From: Streptomyces sp. I05A-00742 | Lineage (GTDB): Bacteria > Actinomycetota > Actinomycetes > Streptomycetales > Streptomycetaceae | NCBI RefSeq assembly: GCF_013055795.1 | Contig: NZ_JABETO010000001.1 | Location: 310,376 to 374,375 of the forward strand | Length of the DNA stretch: 64,000 bases | Direction of reading: 5' to 3' | In this document: positions 7,349 through 16,400 of the stretch, piece by piece | Numbering within the stretch: position 1 is the first letter of the stretch | Layout of the letters: the number at the start of each line of letters is the position of its first letter | Made by a program: the position numbers and the translations under genes | The notes under the pieces: model-generated | Told to the model about the DNA's origin: nothing | Databases searched by the model: none | What the model saw: only the letters and a program-made list of their open reading frames with translations

Positions 7349-8146
7349 GTGCTCGTGCTGTTGCCGCCGTCCGAGGGGAAGGCCACCGGCGGGACCGGGG
7401 GACCGGTGGACACGGGCGCCCTGTCCCTCCCGGGGCTCGCCGCCGCGCGGGAGGCGGTGCTCGACGAGCTCGTGGAGCTGTGCGCGGGCGACGAGGAGAA
7501 GGCGGCGGAGGTCCTGGGCCTGAGCCACGGGCTGCGCGGGGAGGTCGCGAAGAACGCGGGCCTGCGGACGGCGGGCACCCGGCCCGCCGCGGAGGTCTAC
7601 ACCGGCGTCCTCTACGACGCCCTCGGCCCGGCCACGCTGCCGCCCCCGGCCCGGCGCGCCGCCGAGCGGTCGCTGCTGGTCTTCTCCGGGCTGTGGGGCG
7701 CGGTGGGCGTCGGCGACGCCATCCCCTCCTACCGCTGCTCGATGGGGGTCAAGCTGCCCGGCCTGGGCGCTCTCGGCGCCTTCTGGCGCGGCCCGATGGC
7801 CGAGGCGCTGCCCGCGGCGGCGGGGGACGGGCCGGTGCTGGACCTGCGCTCGGCGGCCTACGCGACGGCCTGGAAGCCCAAGGGCGAGCTCGCGGAGCGG
7901 ACGGCGACGGTCCGGGTGCTCCAGTCGAAGACGGTGGGCGGGGTCGAGAAGCGGTCCGTGGTCAGCCACTTCAACAAGGCGACGAAGGGCCGTCTGGTAC
8001 GGGACCTGCTCACGTCCGGCGTCGAGCCCGGCGGGCCCGCGGAGCTGGCCGAGGCCCTGCGGGACCTGGGGTACGTGGTCGAGGGCGGGGCGCCGGCGAA
8101 GGGCGGGCGGCCGTGGGCACTGGACGTGGTGGTGACGGAGCTCTGA
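7349..8146 (+). CDS. yaaA: YaaA family peroxide stress protein (UPF0246/DUF328)
   Basis: A 265-residue member of the YaaA family. It starts LVLLPPSEGKATGG, the diagnostic N-terminal motif, and also shows VYTGVLYDAL, FSGLWGAVGVGDAIPSYR and the C-terminal VVSHFNKATKGRL. In Escherichia coli YaaA lowers free iron and limits Fenton damage during hydrogen peroxide stress; DNA binding has been described for the fold. The GTG at 7349 is preferred over 7328 because GAGGAG precedes it by seven bases and the protein then begins at the family motif. A strictly periodic hexamer array sits just upstream and may control it. It is divergent from the RNB ribonuclease. Confidence 0.9.
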   Translation: MLVLLPPSEGKATGGTGGPVDTGALSLPGLAAAREAVLDELVELCAGDEEKAAEVLGLSHGLRGEVAKNAGLRTAGTRPAAEVYTGVLYDALGPATLPPPARRAAERSLLVFSGLWGAVGVGDAIPSYRCSMGVKLPGLGALGAFWRGPMAEALPAAAGDGPVLDLRSAAYATAWKPKGELAERTATVRVLQSKTVGGVEKRSVVSHFNKATKGRLVRDLLTSGVEPGGPAELAEALRDLGYVVEGGAPAKGGRPWALDVVVTEL

Positions 8147-8361
8147 CGGCGGGGGCCGTCCGGAGGGGATGCCCGGGCGGCCCGTCCGTCCCTCTGCCGC
8201 CCCACCGCTCGGGCGACGGGACCGGAACCGCCCACGGCGGAACCCCGCGCCGCCCGCCGCCGGTGGACGGAATGCCGGGTTTCCGTGGACGGATCGCCAA
8301 CGACAGCCCCGTCACCGGGATGCGACCGTCGATCCGTACACATCCACGGGGAGGCGGCTCC

Positions 8362-9378
8362 ATGCGGAACGGATGGAACGGACGGAACGGAAGGGTGCGG
8401 GCGGCGCACGCCCTGCGTGCGACGGCGGTGGTCACGGCGGTCGTGGCGGCGGGCGCGCCGTCCGTCGCGTTCGCGGACGGGGGGCGGGTGAGCCCGCCGG
8501 GCATCGTGAGCGGTGAGGGGGGTCTCCAGGGGGTCCGGCCGGTCGGGGCGCCCGGAGTGGCCTCGGGTGCCCAAGTGGACGCGTTTGTCGGGCACTTGAG
8601 GAGCGTCACCGGCCTGGAACCGGCCCAGCGGCCCACCGTCGAGAAGTACACGCGGATCGGCGACTCCCTCACGGTCGCGCTCCAGGGGAAGGGACGGGCG
8701 TACGGGCTGAACGTGACACGGGAGACGGTCGACGGTGACGTCCCGGTGTCCGTGCTCTCCTCTCCCGGGGACGAGACGCGCCTGACCGGCCTGCCGAAGG
8801 GCGGCCGGCTGATGACGGCCGTGGGCAAGGACGGCGTACGGGTGACCACGCTCACCGCCGGGGGGCGGCTGACCTCGTGGGAGGCGCCGCGGAGCGCCGC
8901 CGGGAAGCCGTACGCCGTCGAGGAGTTGACGAAGTGGGCGACGGACGTCGCCGCGCGGACGCCGGGCGGGGTCGCCGTCTCCGCGTCCACGCCCACCTCC
9001 ATGGGAGCCGGCGAGACCGGCGTCGCGGCCAAGGCCGCCAAGCCGCGCTGCCGGTTGATCCAGCCGGCGCCGATCATCCACGGGCAGCGGGTCACGGCCG
9101 ACGTCGCGATGCTGTGCAACCGGCGTGGCAAGGGGAACTTCGCGACGGCGTTGCGGCAGTACCGCGGCGGCGGCCTGTGGAAGACGGTGGACGTCCGGGG
9201 CTACACGAACGAGCAGGGCGACTCCTTCCCCGTCATCCTGCGCTTCTCGTGCAGCCACCACCGGGTCGCGCGGGAGTACCGCAGCGTCGTCACCAACGCC
9301 TCGCTGCGGGTGAGCGGCGGTGCCTGGTGGGGTACGCACGGCGTCTGGTCGCGGCCGCAGTACATCCACTGCCGGTAA
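8362..9378 (+). CDS. secreted protein of unknown function
   Basis: A 338-residue exported protein. The first 40 residues make a Sec signal peptide: basic MRNGWNGRNGRVRAAHALR, a hydrophobic Ala/Val core and a likely cleavage after VAFA (about residue 37). GGGGAGGCGG before the ATG at 8362 is the ribosome binding site. The middle (about 80-220) is polar and mixed; the last 110 residues contain four cysteines (CRLIQPA, MLCNRRGKGN, FSCSHHR and the terminal HCR), which suggests a disulfide-bonded domain. No family is recognised. It is a single gene with its own upstream region of about 215 bp. Confidence 0.85.
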   Translation: MRNGWNGRNGRVRAAHALRATAVVTAVVAAGAPSVAFADGGRVSPPGIVSGEGGLQGVRPVGAPGVASGAQVDAFVGHLRSVTGLEPAQRPTVEKYTRIGDSLTVALQGKGRAYGLNVTRETVDGDVPVSVLSSPGDETRLTGLPKGGRLMTAVGKDGVRVTTLTAGGRLTSWEAPRSAAGKPYAVEELTKWATDVAARTPGGVAVSASTPTSMGAGETGVAAKAAKPRCRLIQPAPIIHGQRVTADVAMLCNRRGKGNFATALRQYRGGGLWKTVDVRGYTNEQGDSFPVILRFSCSHHRVAREYRSVVTNASLRVSGGAWWGTHGVWSRPQYIHCR

Positions 9379-9481
9379 GCAGGGCGGGGAGGAGAAGCAG
9401 GCGGTCGCCGAAAGCCGGCCGGGAGGGCATGGGGGCCTTTCCGGCCGGCTTCCGCATGGTGCGCAGAACTGTTCTCGTATC

Positions 9482-9550
9482 ACCCGAACGGAGTATCAAC
9501 TTCCGTCCTCACCCGTTCGGGTCATACTCCCGCTCCGTCAACCGGAGTAT
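9482..9550. promoter_or_regulatory. interleaved inverted repeats in the leader of the giant gene pair
   Basis: ACCCGAACGG (9482-9491) is mirrored by CCGTTCGGGT (9513-9522). In addition GGAGTAT (9490-9496), ATACTCC (9524-9530) and GGAGTAT (9544-9550) form two alternative pairings that share the middle element. This can be a cluster of protein binding sites or an RNA with two mutually exclusive hairpins. The giant gene starts 33 bp downstream. Confidence 0.5.
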
Positions 9551-9582
9551 CCAGGGGGGTGGGCACCGCGATTGGGGACGGC

Positions 9583-12500
9583 ATGAGCACTCCTGCACCG
9601 GTTCGGCTACTGCGCGGCACCGACCTCCTGGACCTGGGCTTCGGGTTCGTCGGGCTGAAGTTCGAGGACCGGCCCGGGAGTCGGCGGCTCGTCCGTGCCG
9701 ATCCGCAACAGGAGGGGCTGCTCGTCGTCACCCTGGGCCCGCAGCACGTCGCGGAGTACGCGTTCCTGGAGGAGGAACCCGACCCCGAGCCGCTGACCGT
9801 GCCGGTCGGCTCGCTCGTCAGCGGCCGGAGCGTGCTCGTCTTCGAGGTCGGGCCGCAGGACGCGATCGGCTATTCGGAGGCGGGGCTGCTGGGGGCCATG
9901 CGGCACCTGCCGCTGCGCGTCGTCGACGCCGCCCGGGAGGCCGACGCGGCGGTGGTGACCGTCCGGCCGGCCGGCACCGGGCCGGCGGCGGGGGACGAGG
10001 CGGCGGGGGACGAGGCGGCGGGGGATGAACCCGACGCCACGGCACGGGCCCTCGCCCTCGTACGGCTCCTGCGCACCACCGCCCAGCTCACCGCCCGGTA
10101 CGGGGCGGAGGCGACCCTCGCCGCGGGCGGCCCGGCGGCCGGGGCCGCGGCTCCCGTGGACCGCGATGACGGCGGCGACCGCGATGACGGCGCCGACCGC
10201 GATGACAGCGCCGACCGCGATGACGGCGGCGACCGCCACGTCCACGACGCCCCCGACGACCGCGGCCAACAGCCCGCCACCCCGCCCGGCGCACCCCCTC
10301 CCGACGCCTCCGGCGCCCCCGCCCCCCGCGCCCCCCGCGTCCCCGAGAACCCGCTCGCCGACCCCGCCCGCCCCCGCACCGGCATTGAACTGCCCTACCG
10401 GCTCCTGCTGTCGCCCCCGCAGCAGGCGCGCTGGATCCACCGGGACGAGGTCGGCGAGCCGGCCCCGGGCGAGCGGGTCGAGCTGTGGCACACCCGGCTC
10501 TCCGGCGGCACGGTCCGCGCGGTGTGGAACCGCGACCGCGAACCGGGGACGCCCGCGCCCGCGGTGACCCAGCTGCCGCTGAGCCCACGACACCGCACCG
10601 AGATCGTCGAACTCACCTCCCACGACGGGCTGTCGACCTCGGAGGGCAAGCCCTTCACGCCTCTTCCGGTCCGGGCCCGGACCCTGATGCTGTCGGCGCT
10701 CGGCGGCTGGCTGGAGAGCCTCGGCCAGTGGCCCGAGCGGCCGGCCGGCGTCGATCTGTCGGAGTGGCGGCAGCTCACCACCCTGGGCCGGGACCACTAC
10801 GTCCGCGTGATGGACGAGGGGTATCTGTGCCCCTTCGGGCACCCGGCGGCCGTCGTCACGGTCACGGAGCGGAAGGTCAAGGACCCCCGGGCGGCCTTCC
10901 TCTTCCAGCGCTACTACGTCGTCGTCCGGCAGCCCCTGCGGACGTTCGACCCCCGGCGCGAGCTGCCCGCCAAGGCCAACGACCCGGCCAGCGACCTCAC
11001 CAACCTGCTCTTCCCGTTCACCAGCGTCCGGCTGGACACCCTGGTCACCCCCAACCTCATCAGCCTTCCGCACCCGCCCGCGTCCGCCCCGTTCTTCCCG
11101 GTGACGCGCACCGAGAACCCGTTCCTCTTCAAGGCCACCGCGGTGGACCACGAGGGCCGGGTCGTCGAGTTCCGCACCCCGCTGCTCTTCGTCCCCGACC
11201 ACCTGAGCAGGGGGCAGCAGCTCACCGACATCCTCGACGAGTACAACTACCGGGCGCGCCCTCCGCAGCCGACCCCCGGGAGGGGCGTCGTCGACGTCGA
11301 TCCGCCACCCCTCAACAGGGCCGCGCTGCTGGGGCAGTCCGTGGCCCTGGCGCCGCCCGTCAAGCCGGACGACACCAGCGTCGACGTGGCCCACCTCGTC
11401 TGGGGCGCCGCCGCGCCGCCCGCCCTGGCCGTCCCGGACCCGGCGCACCCGGCACCGGGCGCGGCCCACTTCATCCCCCAGCTCAGCTGGGCCACCGCCG
11501 CCGTGCCGGCGGTCGGCGCGCTGAGCGGCGCCACCGCCGCCGTGCCCGTGACCTACGCCAAACGCTACGCCCTGTCCGGCTTCGAGGCGGCCACCAAGGG
11601 GGCCAGGACGGGCAACCCGGGCGAGGTCTTCCTCAGCGTCCTGCCCGCCGGGGCCGCCGCGCTCGTCATGGACTTCAACAGCGGGCGCGACCGCTCCGGT
11701 GGCCTCGTCGCGCCGAGCTTCGACGTGGCGGGCCTGTCCCGGGCGACCGGGCCGGTCGCCGGCACCGGGGACCCGCTCACGGCCCTGGACCGGATCGCGA
11801 GCGGGGACTTCGACCCCGGTGACTTCTTCCACCCCTCCGACATCCTCGGCGCCCTCGACATCAACTTCCTCGGTGTCCTCTCGCTCGCCGACATCGTCCG
11901 GCGCCTCGTCCCGGGCGACCCGCTGCCGGCGCTCCACGTGCCCAGCTTCCTCACCGAGACCGTCAGTACGGTGACGGGCTTCCTCACCGACCTCCGCCGC
12001 GTCCGTGACCTGGCGGGCAACGCGGCGCCCGACCTGCCGCCCGCGGCACGGCAGTTGGCCGACAACGCCCGCAAGCTCGTCGAGCTGATCGCCGCCTTCC
12101 TCGCCGAGCAGGTCTCCCACCCCACGCTCCCCAGCGCGGCCCCCCGGGCCGCCGGCCCTCCCGTCACCCTCGGGCAGATCGACTCCGCCTTCGAGGCCTT
12201 CTCCACCTCGCTCACCAGCCTCCTCACCTCCCTCCCCGGCACCGCCGACCCGGGGCTCCGCACCCTGCTCACCCGCGTCCGGCAGCAGGCCGACACCTGG
12301 TTCACCGCCGCCGGACAGGTGGTTTCCCTGCGCGACGCCCTCCAGCAGGCCGCGCGCGGCTTCAAGCTCCCCGAGACGGTCAACACCCGGATCGAGTGGA
12401 ACCCGCAGATCAAACAGTGGCCCGAGACGGATCCCGTCTTCGTGCCGCACAAGGAGGGCGACCGGACCGTCGGGCGGCTCTCGCTCGTCGTCGACCTCCG

Positions 12501-13470
12501 CGGCTCCCTCCGCCCGGACGTGGCCTCCGGTGCCGACATCACCTGCTCGCTGGAGAAGTTCGACCTCGTCCTCATCCCGTCGTTCGAGGCGATGAAGCTG
12601 ACCTTCGACCGGGTCCGCTTCAGCATGCGGGCCGGGCAGAAGCCGGAGATCGACGTCGGCTTCCGGAAGGTCGAGTTCATCGGGCCGCTGTCCTTCGTCG
12701 AGACCCTGCGGCAGCTCATCCCGGTCGACGGCTTCAGCGACCCGCCGGGCATCCAGGTCACCTCGTCCGGCATCGTCGCCCGGTACGGCATCCCGCTGCC
12801 CAGCATCGCGGTCGGCGTCTTCAGCCTGGAGAACATCCGCCTGGACGCCTACCTCGACCTGCCGTTCATCGGGAAGCCGCTGGAGATCGGATTCTCCTTC
12901 TGCAGCCGCCAGGCCCCGTTCCGGCTCACCGTGTCGATGCTCGGCGGCGGCGGCTTCTTCGGCATCGTCATCACGCCCAAACACGTCGCCGTCCTGGAGG
13001 CGTCCCTGGAGTTCGGGGCGGCCCTGTCCATGAACTTCGGGGTGGCGAGCGGGAGTCTGTCCGTGATGGCGGGCATCTACTTCCGGCTGGAGCTCGCCAC
13101 CTCCGAATGCCGGATCACCGGCTACTTCCGCGCCAGGGGCGAGGTGGACGTCCTCGGCATCGTCTCCGCCTCCATCGAGATCTGCCTGGAACTCACCTAC
13201 GAGAGCACCAGCGGGACCGTGTACGGCCGGGCCAGGATCAGCATCAGCGTCCACATCGGCTTCTGGTCCCAGTCGGTCACGATCGAGTGCGAGAAACGGT
13301 TCCTGGGCGCCGGGCACTCCCTGGCCCCCCTGACAGCCGCCGACACGGCCGCCGACGCCGTGCGGCCCCCGACGTTCGCCGAGATGATGGAGGCCTACAC
13401 CGACCCGGTGACGGGCCGGCGGCGCGATCCGGTGGACGAGTACTGCACCGCCTTCGCGGAAGTGAGCTGA
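9583..13470 (+). CDS. giant uncharacterised protein, first gene of a coupled pair
   Basis: A 1295-residue protein I cannot assign. The ATG at 9583 follows GGGGACGGC closely. Residues 1-135 form one domain (LVVTLGPQHVAEYAF is its core). Residues about 136-260 are low complexity, with short repeats and Pro/Ala-rich linker. A long mixed region follows (about 260-860), then a helical stretch. From about residue 940 to 1250 the sequence is almost all alternating beta with Gly-rich turns, including SMLGGGGFFGIVITPKH near 1118, and resembles a large beta-sheet or barrel-like domain. There is no signal peptide or membrane helix, so it is predicted to be cytoplasmic unless exported by a dedicated route. 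Three bases separate it from its partner gene. Confidence 0.85.
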   Translation: MSTPAPVRLLRGTDLLDLGFGFVGLKFEDRPGSRRLVRADPQQEGLLVVTLGPQHVAEYAFLEEEPDPEPLTVPVGSLVSGRSVLVFEVGPQDAIGYSEAGLLGAMRHLPLRVVDAAREADAAVVTVRPAGTGPAAGDEAAGDEAAGDEPDATARALALVRLLRTTAQLTARYGAEATLAAGGPAAGAAAPVDRDDGGDRDDGADRDDSADRDDGGDRHVHDAPDDRGQQPATPPGAPPPDASGAPAPRAPRVPENPLADPARPRTGIELPYRLLLSPPQQARWIHRDEVGEPAPGERVELWHTRLSGGTVRAVWNRDREPGTPAPAVTQLPLSPRHRTEIVELTSHDGLSTSEGKPFTPLPVRARTLMLSALGGWLESLGQWPERPAGVDLSEWRQLTTLGRDHYVRVMDEGYLCPFGHPAAVVTVTERKVKDPRAAFLFQRYYVVVRQPLRTFDPRRELPAKANDPASDLTNLLFPFTSVRLDTLVTPNLISLPHPPASAPFFPVTRTENPFLFKATAVDHEGRVVEFRTPLLFVPDHLSRGQQLTDILDEYNYRARPPQPTPGRGVVDVDPPPLNRAALLGQSVALAPPVKPDDTSVDVAHLVWGAAAPPALAVPDPAHPAPGAAHFIPQLSWATAAVPAVGALSGATAAVPVTYAKRYALSGFEAATKGARTGNPGEVFLSVLPAGAAALVMDFNSGRDRSGGLVAPSFDVAGLSRATGPVAGTGDPLTALDRIASGDFDPGDFFHPSDILGALDINFLGVLSLADIVRRLVPGDPLPALHVPSFLTETVSTVTGFLTDLRRVRDLAGNAAPDLPPAARQLADNARKLVELIAAFLAEQVSHPTLPSAAPRAAGPPVTLGQIDSAFEAFSTSLTSLLTSLPGTADPGLRTLLTRVRQQADTWFTAAGQVVSLRDALQQAARGFKLPETVNTRIEWNPQIKQWPETDPVFVPHKEGDRTVGRLSLVVDLRGSLRPDVASGADITCSLEKFDLVLIPSFEAMKLTFDRVRFSMRAGQKPEIDVGFRKVEFIGPLSFVETLRQLIPVDGFSDPPGIQVTSSGIVARYGIPLPSIAVGVFSLENIRLDAYLDLPFIGKPLEIGFSFCSRQAPFRLTVSMLGGGGFFGIVITPKHVAVLEASLEFGAALSMNFGVASGSLSVMAGIYFRLELATSECRITGYFRARGEVDVLGIVSASIEICLELTYESTSGTVYGRARISISVHIGFWSQSVTIECEKRFLGAGHSLAPLTAADTAADAVRPPTFAEMMEAYTDPVTGRRRDPVDEYCTAFAEVS
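9985..10240. repeat. in-frame short tandem repeats inside the giant gene
   Basis: Two arrays lie in the linker. Around 9985-10030 a 15-bp unit encodes GDEAA three times. At 10159-10230 four copies of an 18-bp unit (GACCGCGATGACGGCGGC with few changes) encode DRDDGG, DRDDGA, DRDDSA, DRDDGG and are followed by a partial fifth. Units are multiples of three, so copy-number change would keep the frame. Confidence 0.85.
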
Positions 13471-13473
13471 ACC

Positions 13474-16400
13474 ATGCCCGAGACGATCCGGTGGACCGTA
13501 CTGCCCGACGGAGCCGCCGCCGACGGCAGGCTCCGGCTCACCGTACTGGTCAGCCCCCGCCTGACCGGCGGGACCACCCTCGACGCCTTCCCCGGCTTCC
13601 GCGACTGGCCGGACACCCTCCGCCGGTACGCGGCCGCCCTCCAGGTCGAGTTCCGCGCACCCGGCAGCACCGGGCCCGGCACGGCCGTGCCCGTCGCCCC
13701 GCAGCAGGGCCGCTTCCCGCCCGCCGACAGCGGCCTCTGGAAGGCGCTCTTCCCGCTCACCACCCCGGTGCGCGCGCCCGGCGGCGCCCTCGCCGCCGCC
13801 GCGGCCGTACCGCCCACCCTCCGCTCGTACCCCGGCAAGGCCGTCCACGAGCGGGTCAGCACCCTCTACGAGACCGCCGCCACGGCCACCGCCCTGCGCC
13901 GCGCGTTCCCGGGCGGTGGCGAGGGCGCCGCCGCCGCACCGCCGGGGACGTGGGACCACCCCCAGCCGGACGACCTCGACACGCCCCTGCCCGCCCCGCT
14001 GCTGGAACTGGCCCGCGGCGTCGCCGCCTCCTACCCCGTCCTCGACGAGCTGATCCGGAGCGGTACCGGCACCGCGGCCGTCGCCCCGAACCCGTTCCGC
14101 CCCCGGTACATGGACCGGACCGGCGCCGACTACCGGGCCAACGCCGCCGTCCACAACCTCGCGGAGGCGTACCGCTTCTACGACCGCCCCCAGGTGCCCC
14201 CGCCACCCCCTCCCCAGACCGACTTCGACTTCCACAACGCCTGCGCCCTGCTCGCCGACTACCCCGAACTCCTGCGCCGCTTCGGCCTCGCCCTCGACCT
14301 GCTGGTCACCCCGCCGGCGGCGCTCGCCGACCGATGGGAGGCGCGCGTCGTCTTCACCGCCGCCGAGGGGCGGCTCAACGAGGACGAGGGCCTGCGCCCG
14401 TGGACGGCCCTGCGCTACCTCGCCGGGAGCCGCTTCGAGCCGTACGCCCCGGACGACGGCCCGTACGGGCGGCGGATGCTGCGGCTCGGCGGCGACGGGA
14501 TCCTCGTCACCGACCTGGACCTGGACGGCGCCGCGATGAAGTTCGTCGAGTTCTCCCGGATCCTCGACCAGACGGTGACCGGGCCCGCCGGCCCCGGGCA
14601 GCCCACCGCCCCGGACAGCACGGCCCTGCCCGCCCTGCACGGCGCCGGCCTCACCGTGTTCCAGGACGGCCGGGACGTGACGCTCGCCGACCAGATGGAG
14701 GCCGACGCCCGGCACACGGCCGGCGTGGGACCGGCCGGCCTGGCGACGGCCGCCGCCGTCCTCGACGCCTCCCACCTGGTCCGCGGCTACCGCGTCGACG
14801 TCGGCCTCGTCGAGGACGCGGATGACGCGACCGGCAGTGTCACCGCCTGGCGCCCGCTGTGCGCCCGGACCGGCAGCTACGCGATCCGCCGTCCCGGACA
14901 GCCCGTCCTGCCCCTGGTCGTCGCCCCCGACGAGGGACACGTCAAGGCCGCCGCCGTCACCCACGACAAGACGGACGACAACCAGCTCTACGTCCATCAG
15001 GCCCTGTTCGGCTGGCACAACTGGAGCCTGGCCGCCCCGCCGCCCGGCCGGACGCTCGGACCCGACGACCGTCCTCAGGTGCCCGCGCCCGGGGTGTCGC
15101 CGGACTTCCCGCTGGACACGTCGTTCCGCCCGGCGCAGGGGACGCTGCCCGCCCTGCGGTTCGGACGGACGTACCGGCTGCGCGCCCGCCTCTGCGACCT
15201 CGCCGGCAATGGACTCGGTCCCGGCGCCGACACCGCCGAGGGCACCGCCTCTGCCGCCGTCACCTACCGGCGCTGGGAACCCGTCCCGCCGCCCGTGCTC
15301 GTCCCCCGGTGGCCCTTCCTGGAGGGCGAGTCCGAGCCGCGGATGGTCATCCGCAGCACCGTGCACGACGACGGGACGCCGGTGCCGCCCGGCGCCTGGG
15401 CGGCGATGCGCAACGGCCAGGTCCCCGACCACCGGGCGGAATCGCCCGTGGACGGCCTCGACCGGCGCTACCGGGACTCCGACGAACGGCACGTCAGCCC
15501 CCCGAAGACCCCGCTCCAGGCCGCCGAGCAGCACGGGATGTACGACAACGTGTTCGGCCCCGACAAGGCGGACCTGCTCCGGCGCCGCTACTACGCCGCG
15601 GCCTCCCGCGAGGCGGGCAGCTACCTCGACACCGTCGTCAGCCTCCCCGAGAACCCCGACGTCACCACCGACCTCAAGCTCCTCGGCGAGATCAAGGTCG
15701 CCAAGCACAACGTGCACGACACCGAGCCGCTGACCGAACTGCCCGTCCCCCGGGGCGCCGGACTCCGCCCCGGCGAGTACGTCGTCCACCGGGGCGCGCA
15801 ACTGCTGCTGCCCTACCTGCCCGACGTCCTGGCCCGCGGCGTGTCCCTGCGCGGCCTGCCGGGGGCGCCGCCCAACGCCACCTACGACTTCCCCGGACCC
15901 TGGCCGCAGGCCCGGCCGCTCCGGCTGAAGATCGTCGAGGGGGAGGGGCCGCCCGTCTGGAGCGGATTCCTGGAGCGCGAACTCACCGTCCGCCTGCCCA
16001 AGGCCACCGTCGCCACCGTCCGCGTGAGCTGTCGGCTCGACCCCGCCGACCTGACGCTCTTCCGCAACTGGGAGCTGCTGACCTCCTCCAAGCTGTGGAC
16101 CGACCCCGACCCGACGACCGGACTGCCGCAGGAGAAGAAGGACGAGCTGACCGCCGCCGCGGCCGGCGGCGAGAACTGGATGCTCACCCCCTGGGCCGAA
16201 CTCACCCTCGTCCACGCCGTCGAGAAGCCGCTCGCCGAACCGGAGTTGAGCCCGCTCGTCTTCCCCCGCGAGGAGGGCAGCACCTTCACCCCCTTCGAAG
16301 GCCGCCTCCACTGCCACGCCCGCAGCACCGGCCGCGTCGACATCGACGCGGCCTGGACCGAGTGGACCGACGACGTCGCCGAGGGCGCGCCCCGGCGCAC

